NCBI GenBank assembly: GCA_027186245.1
Contig: CP114482.1
Span: 439,001 to 503,000, forward strand
Length of the DNA stretch: 64,000 nt
Source: Coriaria nepalensis
Taxonomy: Eukaryota > Streptophyta > Magnoliopsida > Cucurbitales > Coriariaceae
Reading direction: 5' to 3'
Part shown: positions 23,910-36,684 of the stretch, piece by piece
Layout of the letters: each line of letters starts with the position of its first letter
Numbering within the stretch: the stretch's first letter is position 1
The notes under the pieces: model-generated
What the model was told of the DNA's origin: nothing
The model's database searches: none
Seen by the model: the letters and a program-made list of their open reading frames with translations, nothing else
Translations under genes and position numbers: made by a program

Positions 23910-26771
23910 ATGGCTTCCGAGAGCAAGTCCCCTAAAACGAATCCTCGACCAATAGTACGCTTGGGGATTTTCCTCATCTCCCACAGTTTATTTTTCAGGT
24001 GCTCTTTCTTCCTTTCATTCCGATCTGATTCTCAGTTTGAGTTTGAATTTGGCGAACTAATTTCAAGGCACCTTGCTTGTTGTTTTCTTAAGCGTTGCTT
24101 GCTGCATAGCTGGGATTGTAGCTCTCTTGCTTCTACCAGTGCTCGCCAAGAACACTTACATATCCGAAAATGCTCTAATGCCAGGTCTCTTTCGATCTCC
24201 ATACTTTTACCATTTCATTTCGTTTTTCTTCTTTTTATCTCTGGATTTCTATTTCTCGATGTGGGGCGATGACCCTTCTATTTGTTTGTTGGTTTTCGTG
24301 ATGATCGATTCATTTTATGTCATATCAAATGGGATATTTTCAGCTTCTGTTCTTACATGTAAATTTGCATTAAATTACACAGGTTCTGCATCTCCTATGC
24401 TCTCTAACCAGGAAGTTGCAGAGGCAAACAAGTTTGTGAAGGATATAGCTAGTTTGACTTCAGACCCCGCTGGCAAAGTAATGTAGGTGCTCACTCCGAA
24501 CACACTCCTTATCTGCTTCTTATTCACTTGAACTACTTTCACCTTAGTAATCCTTACTCCACTCTGGATTTACATGTCAGTTCTTGTTCTATATCCTTTT
24601 GTACTTGTCAGAAAAATTAATGTATGCATTGGCCTGTAATTTTCAGAGAAAGGCAACAACTCATAGCACAGTATATGTCTGACTTAGGTGCTGAGGTTAA
24701 TTATCATGAGTTCCACCCCCAATCAAGTCAGTTTCATCCTCTCTATTTCTTTTCTAGTCCGGATTCTGGGATTTTCCGAGAGAATGCCAACTGGTCAGCA
24801 TATGGAGTCAACACCATTGGTATAATAAGAGCGCCACGCGGTGATGGGAAAGAAGCTATTGTCCTAGTGACACCTTACAATCATGTAAAGAATGACCCTC
24901 TTGAGGCTTTATCTCTGGGAATTGCATATTCGGTATTTTCTTTGCTTACCCGAGTTACTTGGCTTGCAAAGGATATTGTATGGCTCGTTGCAGATTCACA
25001 ATATGGGGAATATGCTGCAGTCTCTGCTTGGCTTAGAGATTATCACACTCCTGCATTTGGTCAATCCCACATCACTCTCTCTGAACTGAAAGAGAACCAT
25101 ATATTAGAAAGAAAGAAACTGGCTGGTTTTAGACGTGCTGGAACTATGGGAGCAGCGCTTGTCATTAAGGTTACAGATAGAAGTGGGCTATTTGAAGACA
25201 GTCTTAGCATCTATGCCGAGGCATCGAATGGTCAGATGCCAAACCTGGACCTCATCAATATCGTGAACTATTTAGCTGCGAATAGGCAAGGTTTGCGAGT
25301 TAAGGTGGAGAAACTATGGTCTCTCCTAGACTGCAAATGGCTTAAAATTTTGGGTGAAATTTTTGAGTCAGTAGGACAGTTGGCCAGGAGCTTAAACCCC
25401 CAATGGAAATTTGGTATCCCTGCTGCAGACTATGTTGATGGCACTGCTACACTTGCAAGTTCTTTATACTACCAGGTGATCTACTTGCTGTGTCTTTCTT
25501 CCCCCCTCCCCCAATCTCTCTATTGTTTAATGAAAGTTATGAAATGGTATTATTTATCTTTCTCTCATCTCCATGTCACTTATTATTTATGAAATGACAC
25601 TTATTCTGGCCATATTATTTTTTTTTTTTAGGCTTTGGGAGTTCCGACAGGGCCCCATGGTGCTTTTCGTGATTACCAAGTTGATGCTATAACTCTGGAG
25701 ATGTCACCTAAATTTTCTTCTCATGTCAGGGACAGGCCTAATGAGTTCCTCCTGCGAGGTGGCCGGTCAGTGCTCATTTTATCTGACCTCTCGATATGAT
25801 TGTCTACTTGCTTTTTCCATGTTATCTAGGCCGTCTCTCTGATACAGGTTAGTAGTTTCATGTACTTATCTGAAAGCCGTTTTTGGTCGGATTGAGACAG
25901 GTTGGTTGAGGGAGTGACACGGTCAGTTAACAACCTCCTCGAGAAGTTCCACCAGTCATTCTTTCTGTACCTATTAACATCTCCTGGAAAGTTTGTGTCG
26001 GTTGGAGTCTACATGATTGCTTTCGCGCTCCTCATAGCTCCACTACCAGTGGTTGCAGCTTCTCTCTATGCTAGTGCAAGCAGTATGAACATTAGCTGGA
26101 AAAAACTTGAACCCTCAAGTTCACCCACTATTGATGCTGAACTGGTCCATCTCAAATCATGGAATTGGCTTACTGCTGCAAAAAATGTGTTCATCGTCGA
26201 GTTATGGGGCTGTGTTGTTTCTTTACTCCCATATTTCGTTTGTCAAATACCGAATTCTACCCCATCAACCAACTTCTTAATCTGGGTCGCACTTTCACTT
26301 CTCAGCTTATTGATCTTGTACTTGATATTGGGTTCTCCATTTTCCCAAGCCAAATCTTCTCAAACTCAAAGTCAAGAATGGGCTTTCTTGAAATCAGTGA
26401 CCATCTCGGCTGCCTTCATTGGTCTATGTCTCATGTCAGTAATTAACTTTGCTACAGCAGAAATTGGGGCTTTGCTCATAGTTCCAATGTGCTTACTGAC
26501 CCGACCAGTTAAGCTCGATTTATCAGCTAGGAGCATAAAAACCTTATCAAGGGCAGCTTGTAATATTGTTTTGGGATTCATTGTGTTTCCACCGGCTGCT
26601 TTTTTGATATTGAAAGGCGCTTTACACGGTCTTGATGATCTCAGCATCGGAGACTTCTGGGATTGGATGGAGATGCTTTGGGAATGGAACAGTGCAACAT
26701 TCCTTTACATAGGTATGATTCACTTACCATGCTGGGTTTTATGCATTCACATTTTACTTCATCCTTGTTAA
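23910..26771 (+). CDS. GPAA1: GPI transamidase subunit GPAA1 (Gaa1-like)
   Basis: GPAA1 is the endoplasmic-reticulum membrane subunit of the GPI transamidase, which attaches GPI anchors to proteins; it has an M28-peptidase-like lumenal domain. Exons: 23910-23985, 24068-24184, 24383-24482, 24647-25475, 25632-25765, 25901-26771 (2127 nt, 708 aa plus stop; family about 600-720). The N-terminus has RLGIFLISHS followed by a transmembrane segment and LLLLPVLAKNTYISENALMPG, a family hallmark. Then come LIAQYMSDLGAEVNYHEFHP, NTIGIIRAPRGDGKEAIVLV, DIVWLVADSQYGEYAAVSAW, and PTGPHGAFRDYQVDAITLE. The C-terminal third has several hydrophobic helices and ends WNSATFLYIGMIHLPCWV. Donor 1 (aca|gtttat) is weak but is the one that keeps the frame; donor 3 (at|gtaggt) avoids a stop present two bases later. 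Translation from an ATG at 23829 would add 27 residues; I prefer 23910, where homology begins. Confidence 0.93.
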
Positions 26772-26819
26772 CACGCTGATGGAAATTCGTCCCCAAGTAT
26801 TCCTGTTTTGTTAGAGCAG

Positions 26820-26822
<3 letters not shown>

Positions 26823-26859
<37 letters not shown>
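26823..26859. repeat. (TA)n microsatellite
   Basis: About 18 TA units, 52 bases after the GPAA1 stop codon and therefore probably within or next to its 3' UTR. Confidence 0.95.
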
Positions 26860-26863
<4 letters not shown>

Positions 26864-27635
26864 AAGAAGATTTCGAGCATCTCTCGATTCGAATGCCTCA
26901 ACTCGCATACTCTTCTATCTGATAGCCAAACTTATTTCATCCATCACTTCATAAAACATGAAGAAATGATAGCATGATATTGTTTAATTTCTCAAAGAGC
27001 ATTATGGTGTTATAAAAAAAATTCATGAGAGCTTGAAAAGTTTTTACTATGCAGACTGCAGTAGTGGGTTGGTGGTAGAGTTTATAGATTTTCATGGGCT
27101 TTTTCCAGCACATTTTAAGGCCTTCTTTAACCCGGTCTTCATCTCGTTCCTGCTTGCGCCTTTAGGGCCCATTTGGACCATTTACACAGTTTTGGGCCAT
27201 TTGGGCAATTCACCCACTTTTACCAGGTCCATAAAAGGGGGAAAAAAGGTTCTAGTATAATTTTAGACAGCAATTGCTCTCATTTTGAACCATGTGCATC
27301 TTTAAGGATCAAACCAATGAATGAAGGCCAACTCATTGGCCTGGCTCTTGCACTATTCCTGACCCTCATAAATCTTGGCCCTAGATTATGTTGATCATAG
27401 TATCTAAAAATCTCAAACGGTAACCGAAAGTACACACTTTATCTTGGCTCTTTGGTAATTCTTGTAACTTGTAAGGTTAATTAGGTAAACAAGAACACAA
27501 ATTAGTACGCTGATTAAGAAAAAGGCGTTAAGAAAAACATGATGAAATTTTCAGCCAATAAAATCATAGGCGTAAAGAAAAAAATCATATAAAAAGGAAA
27601 GGAAAAAACAAAAACAAAAAAATCGATAGCCGCCA
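26860..27635. other. Downstream of GPAA1, no gene seen
   Basis: Moderately AT-rich. Overlapping open frames at 27033-27394 have no recognisable protein features and are not called. Confidence 0.45.
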
Positions 27636-27760
27636 AATCCCGCATTTCGCGGGCTATAATTTTTTGGCGCGAAACGGGTAGGCATATTACGCACCAAAAA
27701 TTCCGAAATACTTTAGTTTACGTGCCCTCAGGAGGTCGTTTTTCATTTTCCCGCCAAAAG
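27636..27760. promoter_or_regulatory. Orphan cluster of E2F-type sites
   Basis: Three GC-rich motifs stand out from AT-rich surroundings: a small palindrome cccgcatttcgcggg (27639-27653), tttttggcgcgaaac (27661-27675) and ttttcccgccaaaa (27746-27759). The last two fit the E2F/DP consensus TTTSSCGC in near-perfect form. On the right, 27770-27840 remains GC-rich and leader-like (agagccctagaaaagaag). No ORF of a cell-cycle gene follows in either direction within reach, so this may be the promoter of a noncoding transcript or of a gene that has been lost. Confidence 0.55.
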
Positions 27761-28886
27761 TTTCGGGCAGAACGGGCAGCCGGGTAGGAGGAGTGGGCTG
27801 AAACCGCGTGAAAAGAGCAGAGCCCTAGAAAAGAAGAAAGTCAGGCTTGGCTAATATAACGAAAGCCGATGTTAAAAAACATTAATTAATAAATTAATAA
27901 ATAATAATTAAAATAATAATAATAATGAATTAAAAAAATAAAAAGGATTTAACCTTAATATGCCATAGATTAGAATCTTAGGATTCCTCTCAAGTCCCAT
28001 GTGTCCGTGTCCACTCTCCGCCACCTCTTTTTCATGCATTGGATTCCTTCCTCTATTTTGACCCAAAGCAAAACAAATATTCATCTATTTTCTTGCTTCT
28101 TAATTGCCTAAACCCTAATATAATGATTTATTTTTAAATAAATTTTATTTATGATATATTAATTTATTTTAATTATATATAATTAATGTAATATATATTA
28201 TAATATTATAAAATTAATATATACCCGATTAAAATTAATTACTATAAATATGATATACTTTAAAACCCTGACTCCATCTCTCTCTCTCTTGTTTGATATA
28301 AAGATGGTTATACTAATCTACTTAAGGTTCTGTTTGCATGTTAAACAAATGGGATTCTAGGGATTATAACCCTTTTTAAAGAAAGCATATAGTAAAAGTT
28401 TCAGGTGAAAAAAAAGAAGGAAATTAAGTATTTCTTTGTTATAATGTGGTGGTTCATATGGGTTTCTTTAATATGATGAAGCTGGTTTGTTTGGTTCATT
28501 GCCATAAGACATAGCTAGGGCTATTCTTGTTTGAGCTTTGCTTAAGAGGATATATACTTTACTCTATGCTTTGATTAGTTTGACATCGACTTTTTCTCCT
28601 GTTTCCACCTAGGAAGAAACCTCATTTTGACAACAAGTTTATAATTTTCTTTTAGCCTTGCACAAAACAAATTTCTAGCCCGATTCGGACCCGAAAATAA
28701 TGAAAATATTTGTAGATAATGATAATGACGACCCAATAAATTTCAAGTTACTGTCTTGCTTTTAATTTGCATTTTCCATTAATTTTCTTATAGAACTCGT
28801 GATCAAGCAAAATGACGATATAAATGGTGGATTGAATGATATCTGTTTGTAGTGTTGAATCATGATGAATGCAAAGGGGGCAGTGC

Positions 28887-28890
<4 letters not shown>

Positions 28891-28924
<34 letters not shown>
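28891..28924. repeat. (TA)n microsatellite
   Basis: About 17 TA units in intergenic DNA. Confidence 0.95.
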
Positions 28925-28926
<2 letters not shown>

Positions 28927-30065
28927 GTCACTTCAATGGAGGACCCAAAAGAAGATAACTCAGTTCTATATGATGCATAGATTGGAAATAATCTACGTAA
29001 CGCTTGCATATATCTTTCATTTTTAGATTATTATAAGTAATCAAGTGGTGGTGAAATGGGTCCTTTGTTTTTTAGCTTCAACATGTACTATTTCTACTAT
29101 TTGATCTGACGCTTATTTAATTCTAAATAGTTTTTTTTTCTAAACTTGTCTGATGCTGCTGCCTTGGCTAGTTAGTGCTAGCTATTTATTTGCCTACCTT
29201 TGCCTTGCTTTAAAATGATTGTCATATTAGATAAGTGGATAACCAAATTAGCTGCAAATCTCACACTAATCACTATCTTTTCTTTTTCAAAATTTTGAGC
29301 GTGGGAGAGAGAGAAGAATCCTTAGAAGATCATTTGAGTTTATGTATATAGTTTATGTCACGTGTTAAATTATAATTTATTATAATTATAAATATTATTT
29401 TTATATATCATATATTTATAAGTAACATGGTACAGATTTAATAGAGCTTAATTTACTATGATCATAGAAGAAGATACTTTACCCATACCAATTATCTAAC
29501 TATTTAATAGTGTTAGACGTTAGAACCCATACTTAAAACCTAGCAATGCCCTTCCCAGCTTCACTTTTTGTTTCTTAGAAGAAATATTGAGAACTCAGAA
29601 GAAGCTAAAACCCTGCTGAAGGAGGCATGTGACATAAAATCAGACAAAGTTCATGAATCAAATAAGCTTGGAAATCATTTACCATGTTCAGATGCCCATT
29701 GTCCTGACAAATCATATAATATTTATATATGACTACTCAGTACTCACAAACTAGCTAGGGTTTGTAATACAGTACCCATGTGAGCAATATATATATGACC
29801 AAAATACTTGGAAGAAAATACATGGTTTTTAGTGAAACACAGAGCAACATAGAACATAGTGCCAATTAGAGGCAAAAATAATGTGCAACAACAAATGATA
29901 TGTATTGGCTCAATAATTGAATGATTCATAATATGATTTCCCAAATTTATTCTTCTCATTTCACATAAGAAAAACATAATTTAATAAATAAATAAAAAAT
30001 ATTAAAAAAAACAATAATACACACAAAAAAAAAATACATATAACAGAAGAGTTCTGATGAAATTA

Positions 30066-30089
30066 ATATATATATATATATATATATAT
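30066..30089. repeat. (AT)n microsatellite
   Basis: About 12 AT units in intergenic DNA. Confidence 0.95.
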
Positions 30090-31877
30090 TTTGTTTTAAT
30101 TAATTCATTTATTTTTGTAGATGATAAACATGGCTAAAACTCTTACCCACCACACTTGGATTTAGTGAAAAGTGTCAATGTCATAAAGTGTTTGAAACCC
30201 CATTAGGCCATAAACCAAACAAACCAGCTTCCTCGCATCCCCACATAGGATTCTAATCAATCCATCAGTCTATCTATTAACCCAATATGTGCTTTGTCCT
30301 TTTTTCAAGGGGAGAAAGAGAAAGAAGCATTACTATGAACCATTCTTTGCCCATAGAGTTCCAGGTGAAGTAGGTCATGTGAGTGGGGCCATAAAGATTT
30401 CTGATGAATTGAATAGAGGTCGGCAAATTGGGAAAAAAAAAAAAGAAAAGAAAAAGGGTATGCCAAAATTTTAATCTTTAGACTATAGTAGGGAATAGAG
30501 ATGTTGACATGTTCTCCTTTTGACTTCAATTCATCTGTTAAGCATCCATGCATCAAAAAGGGCTTTGCTTTCTATACGTGCTTTAATCAACCTTTTTAGG
30601 CATTTTAGATTAGGCATTGACTCTTTTGTGACAATCTTATGCAAATTCACCTCAACACGTGTGTCTCTTCATTTGTGTAGGTGAGATTGAGACCCGAATT
30701 TAACTATATCCTTTCTAGACCTTAGTTTTATTTCTATATATATATTTTAAAAAATTGATTAGACTTTGTATATATACCGGACCAATGATAAAATATCGTG
30801 AAGTTGATACATATGTAAGTGAAATAAATCCATTTCCTGGTAGATTCAACATAAATAACTTGTTTTCACTTTTCCCCTATGATAATTGAAGAAATGACAA
30901 GTTTCAGAGAAGGGGGTAGAGTTATCAAGGATTGAAATTTGAAAAATCTGACATATTTTGCTGTTTGATACCACTACATGCTGCAAGCAATTATATCATT
31001 TATATGTATATGTGTATGCGTGTATATTTCTTATGTAAAAGAAAGAAAGATGCAGAGGTGATGATTATGATGATGAATGATGAGTTAAGCATTTACTAAG
31101 CTTTGGCAGAGCAGAGAGAAAACATTAAACAATGAAGAAGGAAAAAAAGGTACTCTGTTTTACTCTCACACAATACATCATCTCTCACTCTCACACTTGC
31201 AGGATTCTGTAACTCCAAAATGGTCAACAAAAATAGGGTAAAGCCTACACAAGAAATCCCCCCTAAAATAACTCAAATTGCATCATCAACAGTGAAAATA
31301 GTCAAAACCTCAAATTGGGTTCGTTAACTTGAGACCCCAAAAAAAGAAAAAACAAAAAAGAAAAAAAAAATTCATATTTGAGTTGGACGATAAAATCTTA
31401 CATCAATAGTAGCTACTCTTAGCTTCTCTGCCTTAAACAAAAATTATTAACTTCTATAACTTCACAAAGCTTACTAGTAATATTCTTTGGTTTTAGATAG
31501 TTGAGCATAATAATGAACAGAACAGGGAAATGGAGAGGTGGTGGATAACAAAAACACAGACCATTTCATTAAAAAACAAGCAATAAGAACTAAGCAAAAA
31601 CTTAACCTACAAAAGTATATAGAAACTCATGATTCATTAAAAAAAAAAAAAAAGCCTAGAAATTAGATTACTACTCATTAACATAAGATATTTATATCAT
31701 TATCTTTTGTACATCATCCACTCATCTCAACTCTCGGAAGAAACAGAGTAATAACATAAAAAAGATAAATACTTCTAAAAGAAGGAAAAAAAAAAAACAC
31801 AGAAATCAAACCCCTATTTTCTTCTTCTTCTTCATATGCTTCTCTCTTTTGTTTACTGGCTATCTAAAATCTTCTAC

Positions 31878-32198
31878 TCAATTTGCTTTCTCAACGTGAA
31901 GCTTGAAAACAGTTTCCAAATCAGGAGGTGTAAAAAACTCTCTTACTCCAATATTGAAATTACATCTGGAAGGTCTTCTCTTTCTAGGGGCAGGTGGGCA
32001 CTTCAATTTCTCTGGTATTCTTGCTTCTTGAGCCCTAGGAGTTGTAGAACATGATGAATTTTCATCATTTTCTTCTTCTTCATCCCTCTTGCCTTTTGGT
32101 TTTGTGCTTATGGGCTTCAATAAGGTTCTTGCTATCACCCACTTCTTACCTTCTGCTTCTAGGCCTAAATCCACTTGAGATTTCTTTGAAACACCCAT
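31878..32198 (-). CDS. SIAMESE-RELATED cyclin-dependent kinase inhibitor (SMR6-like)
   Basis: A 106-aa intronless protein. The family (SIAMESE/SMR, plant-specific) binds and inhibits cyclin-CDK complexes in the nucleus, restraining division and favouring endoreduplication. It begins [12 protein letters not shown], followed by [14 protein letters not shown], the acidic stretch [11 protein letters not shown], the phosphorylatable-looking [12 protein letters not shown], the basic block [11 protein letters not shown], and the core inhibitory motif [13 protein letters not shown] near the C-terminus. The N-terminus, the [16 protein letters not shown] block and [11 protein letters not shown] all resemble Arabidopsis SMR6 best; I leave the number out of the symbol because SMR paralogues are hard to separate by eye. 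A TATA box and E2F sites lie upstream. Confidence 0.92.
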   Translation of the reverse strand: MGVSKKSQVDLGLEAEGKKWVIARTLLKPISTKPKGKRDEEEENDENSSCSTTPRAQEARIPEKLKCPPAPRKRRPSRCNFNIGVREFFTPPDLETVFKLHVEKAN

Positions 32199-32581
32199 TT
32201 TTATTTCAAACAGAAAAATACCCTTTTGAAAACAGGAAGGACAAAATCAGACCCAAGGAAAAGGTAAGGAACAACAGAGGGAAAACGGAGCAGGCAGAAA
32301 GACAGGGTTTGAGAAAAAACAGAGAGAATCAAATTGAAGCAAAGTGAAGGAAAAAGAAGGGTTTTTGATCTGAGAATCGGAATAGAACAAGAAAATTCTG
32401 GATAAGAGAATCAGATTGGAAAGAGAGAGGGAAGGAAAGAATAAGAAAGGAAAGGGTTTCTAATTCTTCAAGGCGGCGAGAAAATGATGGAGAATGAGGA
32501 AGGAAAAAAGAAGAGGGAAGGAGAAAGGCATCCTAAGGATTTGAAAATAAAATGTGTAAAAAATGAAATAACAAAGAGATG

Positions 32582-32590
32582 CTTTTTATA
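32582..32590 (-). promoter_or_regulatory. TATA box of the SMR gene
   Basis: The minus strand reads TATAAAAAG here, about 385 bases before the start codon. The purine-rich stretch between them (32199-32550) would be a long leader. Confidence 0.6.
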
Positions 32591-32699
32591 TTAGAAGAAG
32601 AAAATATGTACTCGAGTCAAAATATTAAATAATATATGATGAGAGAGAGAGAGAAGGGAGAGAGAGCTGCCCGGCATTTCACGGGCAGACGAAACCGCG

Positions 32700-32751
32700 T
32701 TTTGGCGGGAAAAATAGAAGTGTTTTAGATGGCAACGGCTCTTTTTCCCGC
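32700..32751. promoter_or_regulatory. E2F-type sites upstream of the SMR gene
   Basis: ttttggcgggaaaa (32700-32713) is a two-sided match to the E2F/DP consensus, and tttttcccgc (32742-32751) is a second site on the other strand. They lie about 110-160 bases upstream of the TATA box. This suggests expression tied to the G1/S transition. Confidence 0.6.
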
Positions 32752-32759
32752 TTAAAGTG

Positions 32760-35700
32760 ATCTTTTACTTTACGATTGTACCCTTATTCGGCTTATTATT
32801 TTCTAGGGAGTGATGCATGTCAGGGCTTGATCCGCGTAATATTAGTCTTATTAGGCGACGTAATATGGGCCTGGGCTGCTATTATGGATACATGAATATT
32901 GGGCTTAGAAGCTCCTCTTGCTCAGTCAGAGACAGACTGAGGCTTGAGAAACTTTCCTATGAGTTTATATTTGCCAAATATAAAGTGAGATTCATATGTT
33001 AAAATTTCTTATCTTCTCTCGTATAAGCAATATAAGCTTAAAAATTAAGGGATTATTAATATCTAAAATCTCCAAATAATAATCGATAATTTTTTTTATT
33101 TTTTTAAAAGATTTAATAATTATAAAATTATTATATAAAATTATTTAAGATATTCAAATATTTAAAAATTAATCCCCAATCGAATCTCATTCAAATTCCT
33201 CAATGCGGCGGCTGGCCATATTTAATTATTTATTGAAGCCAATAAGAAGGTAGTTTGATATCAGAGCTGACATGGTGCCACGCTGGTGATCAGGCTGTCT
33301 CTGACTCAACATCATATTATGGCTATCTATCTAATCTATATTTCGTCTCTAAAAATATAAAGAAAAAGGAGGGACCCACAACACCTAGCCCAGTAGTGGG
33401 ACCTACAGTACATGATCTTTTATCTTTTTATTTTATTTATTAAATAATTTTTTAGTACCATCCATCTAATCTCATCTTTCCTGCTTGGACGGTGCCCGGT
33501 GTCATATATAAACATTGAAAATTTCAGCCGTTGATCATAGGCCTGTTTGGCTATGTTATGAAAAATAATTGATAAAAATTTTATCAATTAAAATTTTAAA
33601 TTCTAAAAATTAAAATACATTATCAAACGGGTTGGTTCAAAATCTGGAGCCTCAGGTGGGGGCACCCACATATGATGTCACCTAGATCGACCTTTTTTCT
33701 AGGATGCATAGTGGTCCCCCCCCCTATGTATGCATTATGCATGCAATGACTAAATGAGATATCATCTGTATTGTTATTTGTTTGTAGGGAAAAAGGAACA
33801 TGAAAAAAATCTGACAACATGTACATATATTCCTCAAGACACACTTATTTTGGATCTATGTGATCATAAAAATTCTCCGAAAATATTTTACCCTTTTAGT
33901 TAACTTGGTTAAAAAAAAAAAAAAAAAAAAAACCAGCTGTCAAACAAGCGATAGAATCAAAGATGAGTAATTGATTAATAGGCTAATTGAATCATTAATT
34001 GACCCTTAACATTGTTTTAACAACCTAATAAAGAAAATAATATTAAATAATGAGAGATTGGATTATGTCATATAAGATTATAGCTAATAATCTAATTAAG
34101 TAATATAAATCGATCATTCATAATAATAAATATCAATTTTATATATAAAATTTAATACGATAAGTGATAAAACCGTATCCATCTTAAACTTTCTCGATTA
34201 TAAAATATATGCTCATATCATATGCTTGGAAGGTAAGAAAATAAACAAAAAAGACATGCGGTTGTTTGGCCATCAAAATAATTCTATATTTGAAAGGAAA
34301 AGAAAGTTAACTATTTTCAATTTAAAGAAATAAAATATTTATTATAAATGCAAGTTGCAAGGGGGCGGTGGCGAGGAAAGCCAATCATGTTTTGTTTGGT
34401 CGGTTTTGATTTTGATTTGTGTTCTTGTAATATTGTGTGCTATTCTCATGTTTTCATCGAGCTGCGTCTGTCATTTAACTTCTTTTTCACATCTTCCTTT
34501 TTGGGTACTAATAGTTTAAGAAATACAAAAGGTTATATAGTAAGATAATACACAAATTTCTTAGGTAGATTATGATTATAATAAATTAATTTATTTTTAT
34601 TAAATATAAGATTAATTTAATATATAATATAAAGTTAAAATTGATTGATCTACTAAAATAAAATAAAATAAAATAATGATGATATTAAATATACAAACAG
34701 TCACATATTTGACCTTCTTAACATTTTAAGAATGAACTTCATGCATGAGCATGCACTTTATATAGAGAATTTTTAAAAAGTATTAGTGTAAGTTTTTGTG
34801 ACTTATCTCTTCAATAATTATTTAAAGACTATATCTTTGGGTAAATTATTTACAAAGACTATATATTGTCTTTGTAACTTTTTAAATACAAATTAATACA
34901 ATAAAATTTTAATAAATTACCCAATAAGGCAAAAACTTCGGATCCCGCTTATTAGACTGTATCAAGAAAATCTATTAAGTACTACTGTATTAAAAAAAAA
35001 TCAAAATCTAATTCAATTTCTTAGGAAAAAAAAAGTAATTTAAACGATCCAAATTGAATCAACTATTTTTTTGTAAGGAACCTAATCCAATTATTTACAG
35101 AGAATGAAATTCAATCGATCCATTTTTCCTCACAAAGTGTTGGATCTAATTGAAATGATGAAGGTTTAGTTCGAATTTTTTTTTTTTTTTCCAGTTCAAT
35201 TGGATTCGACACATTGCGAAGACAAATAGGATCAATCAAATCTTGTTTTCAATGAAGAATTGAAACGATTGGATTATTTTTTTGGCGAAGAAATAACTGA
35301 TGATTTAGATATTTCAAGAAGAAATTAAATTATTTAGATCAATTTTTTATAGAAAAAATTAATTGCTTCAATTATTATTATTTTTTTTTCCAAAAAATCA
35401 GATTTTGATTTTTTTAAAATTAATTTATTAAAAAGTTAGATTATAAAATAAAATAATAAAAGAGAACAAAATAATTAAAAAAATAAAAAATAATAAGAAT
35501 TAAATTTTTTTTATCTAAACTATATATGAATTAAAAAATTATACTACACGGGGTTTCAAAAAAAATTAATTTAACCTAAATCTTAACATGCAACTAACTA
35601 ATACACTGATTAGAGATAATTAGTCAATTAATGCTGGAAAGTCCGACTCCATAGAAGAAGAAAAGAAAAAAAAAATGTTATTTAGTAGCGAAGGAAGATT

Positions 35701-36480
35701 CCATGGAACTCTTCTTGTATTGGCTATTGAAAAAAAGTGGCAAAGATTTCATTATCATTATCATAACTTTAAACCTCCCCCTCCAAAAACAGAAAATAAA
35801 AGAGGTATCACAATATTTGTTTACATTATAAAGCTCATCACCATTTTCAATTTTTTTTTTTTTTTTCTTCTTCTTCTTTACATTATTGACTTTTAGAAAG
35901 TAGAAGCCAAAAAAATGGATGCACTCAATGAAGCGTAGAAATTAAACTATGAATTAAAATCTTGATAAGCATGTAATATGATGTCCAGGAGACGAGAACC
36001 AAAATTACCCACGCTGCTCTAAATAATCAATATAATTAAAGAAAATTCCCTTTGGTAGGAACACATATATGTCTTATTCTTAAAACATCATTTGAAAAAT
36101 GCTGATTTGAAAAGAAAAAAAAAAGAAAAAGAAAAAAAAAACAAGAAAAAGAAAGAAAAAGAAAGTGAAGTTAAAGCACAGGACCAAGTTTAATAGCTCA
36201 ATCAAATTCGAGAAAAGGGAGTTTGAAAAAAGTCTAGGCTTGCTTATCTAAAATGAGAAGCTTCAAACCAACTAGTCTATTAAGGAACTCAATAATGCAC
36301 GATTGATCTAAACCAAATGGTAGCAGTTTCACCAAGTGAATAAAGCTGCAGTCGATTTCTCAAAGCCATGTGATCCATCAACAAGTAGGACCCACTTCCA
36401 TTTGTATGGCCAGCTCACCAATCTTTGCATAATAGGCACATAACAAGTGGCCTTTTTGTCACTTATTGCCTACTTTAAGC
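32760..36480. other. About 3.7 kb of AT-rich intergenic DNA
   Basis: No gene seen. It includes a 22-base oligo-A run (33911-33932), other A/T tracts and low-complexity purine runs at 36115-36175. Short ORFs show no family features. Confidence 0.5.
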
Positions 36481-36684
36481 AGCAGAAAGAAAGAAATCCT
36501 CAAACTCACATTCAACAGCACTCATCAAATTTTCTCAAGCAACACCACAAAATTCTTAAGCTACCATCCAGATATTTCAGCTTAAAGCAATAAGAAACTA
36601 AGAATTCTCACGCATACTTGAGAGAGACAAGTTTTTCCGGGTCCGATTTGATCACCTGCAAGTCAGCTTAGGCCAGTATGCAAA

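Larger units (their letters stand above)
27840..31877. other. About 4 kb of AT-rich intergenic DNA
   Basis: No gene seen. It contains (TA)n runs at 28891-28924 and 30066-30089 and several oligo-A/T tracts. The right end (about 31400-31877) should hold the SMR 3' UTR (minus direction). ORFs of up to 83 codons show no family features. Confidence 0.5.

Noticed and set aside
27033..27394. Overlapping plus-strand ORFs downstream of GPAA1
   Set aside because: Short, unrelated to known families, and in the likely 3' flank of GPAA1.
28000..31800. microRNA, tRNA or snoRNA genes in the long AT-rich intergenic DNA
   Set aside because: No tRNA box pattern and no familiar conserved microRNA sequence was spotted by eye; a proper scan could still find one.
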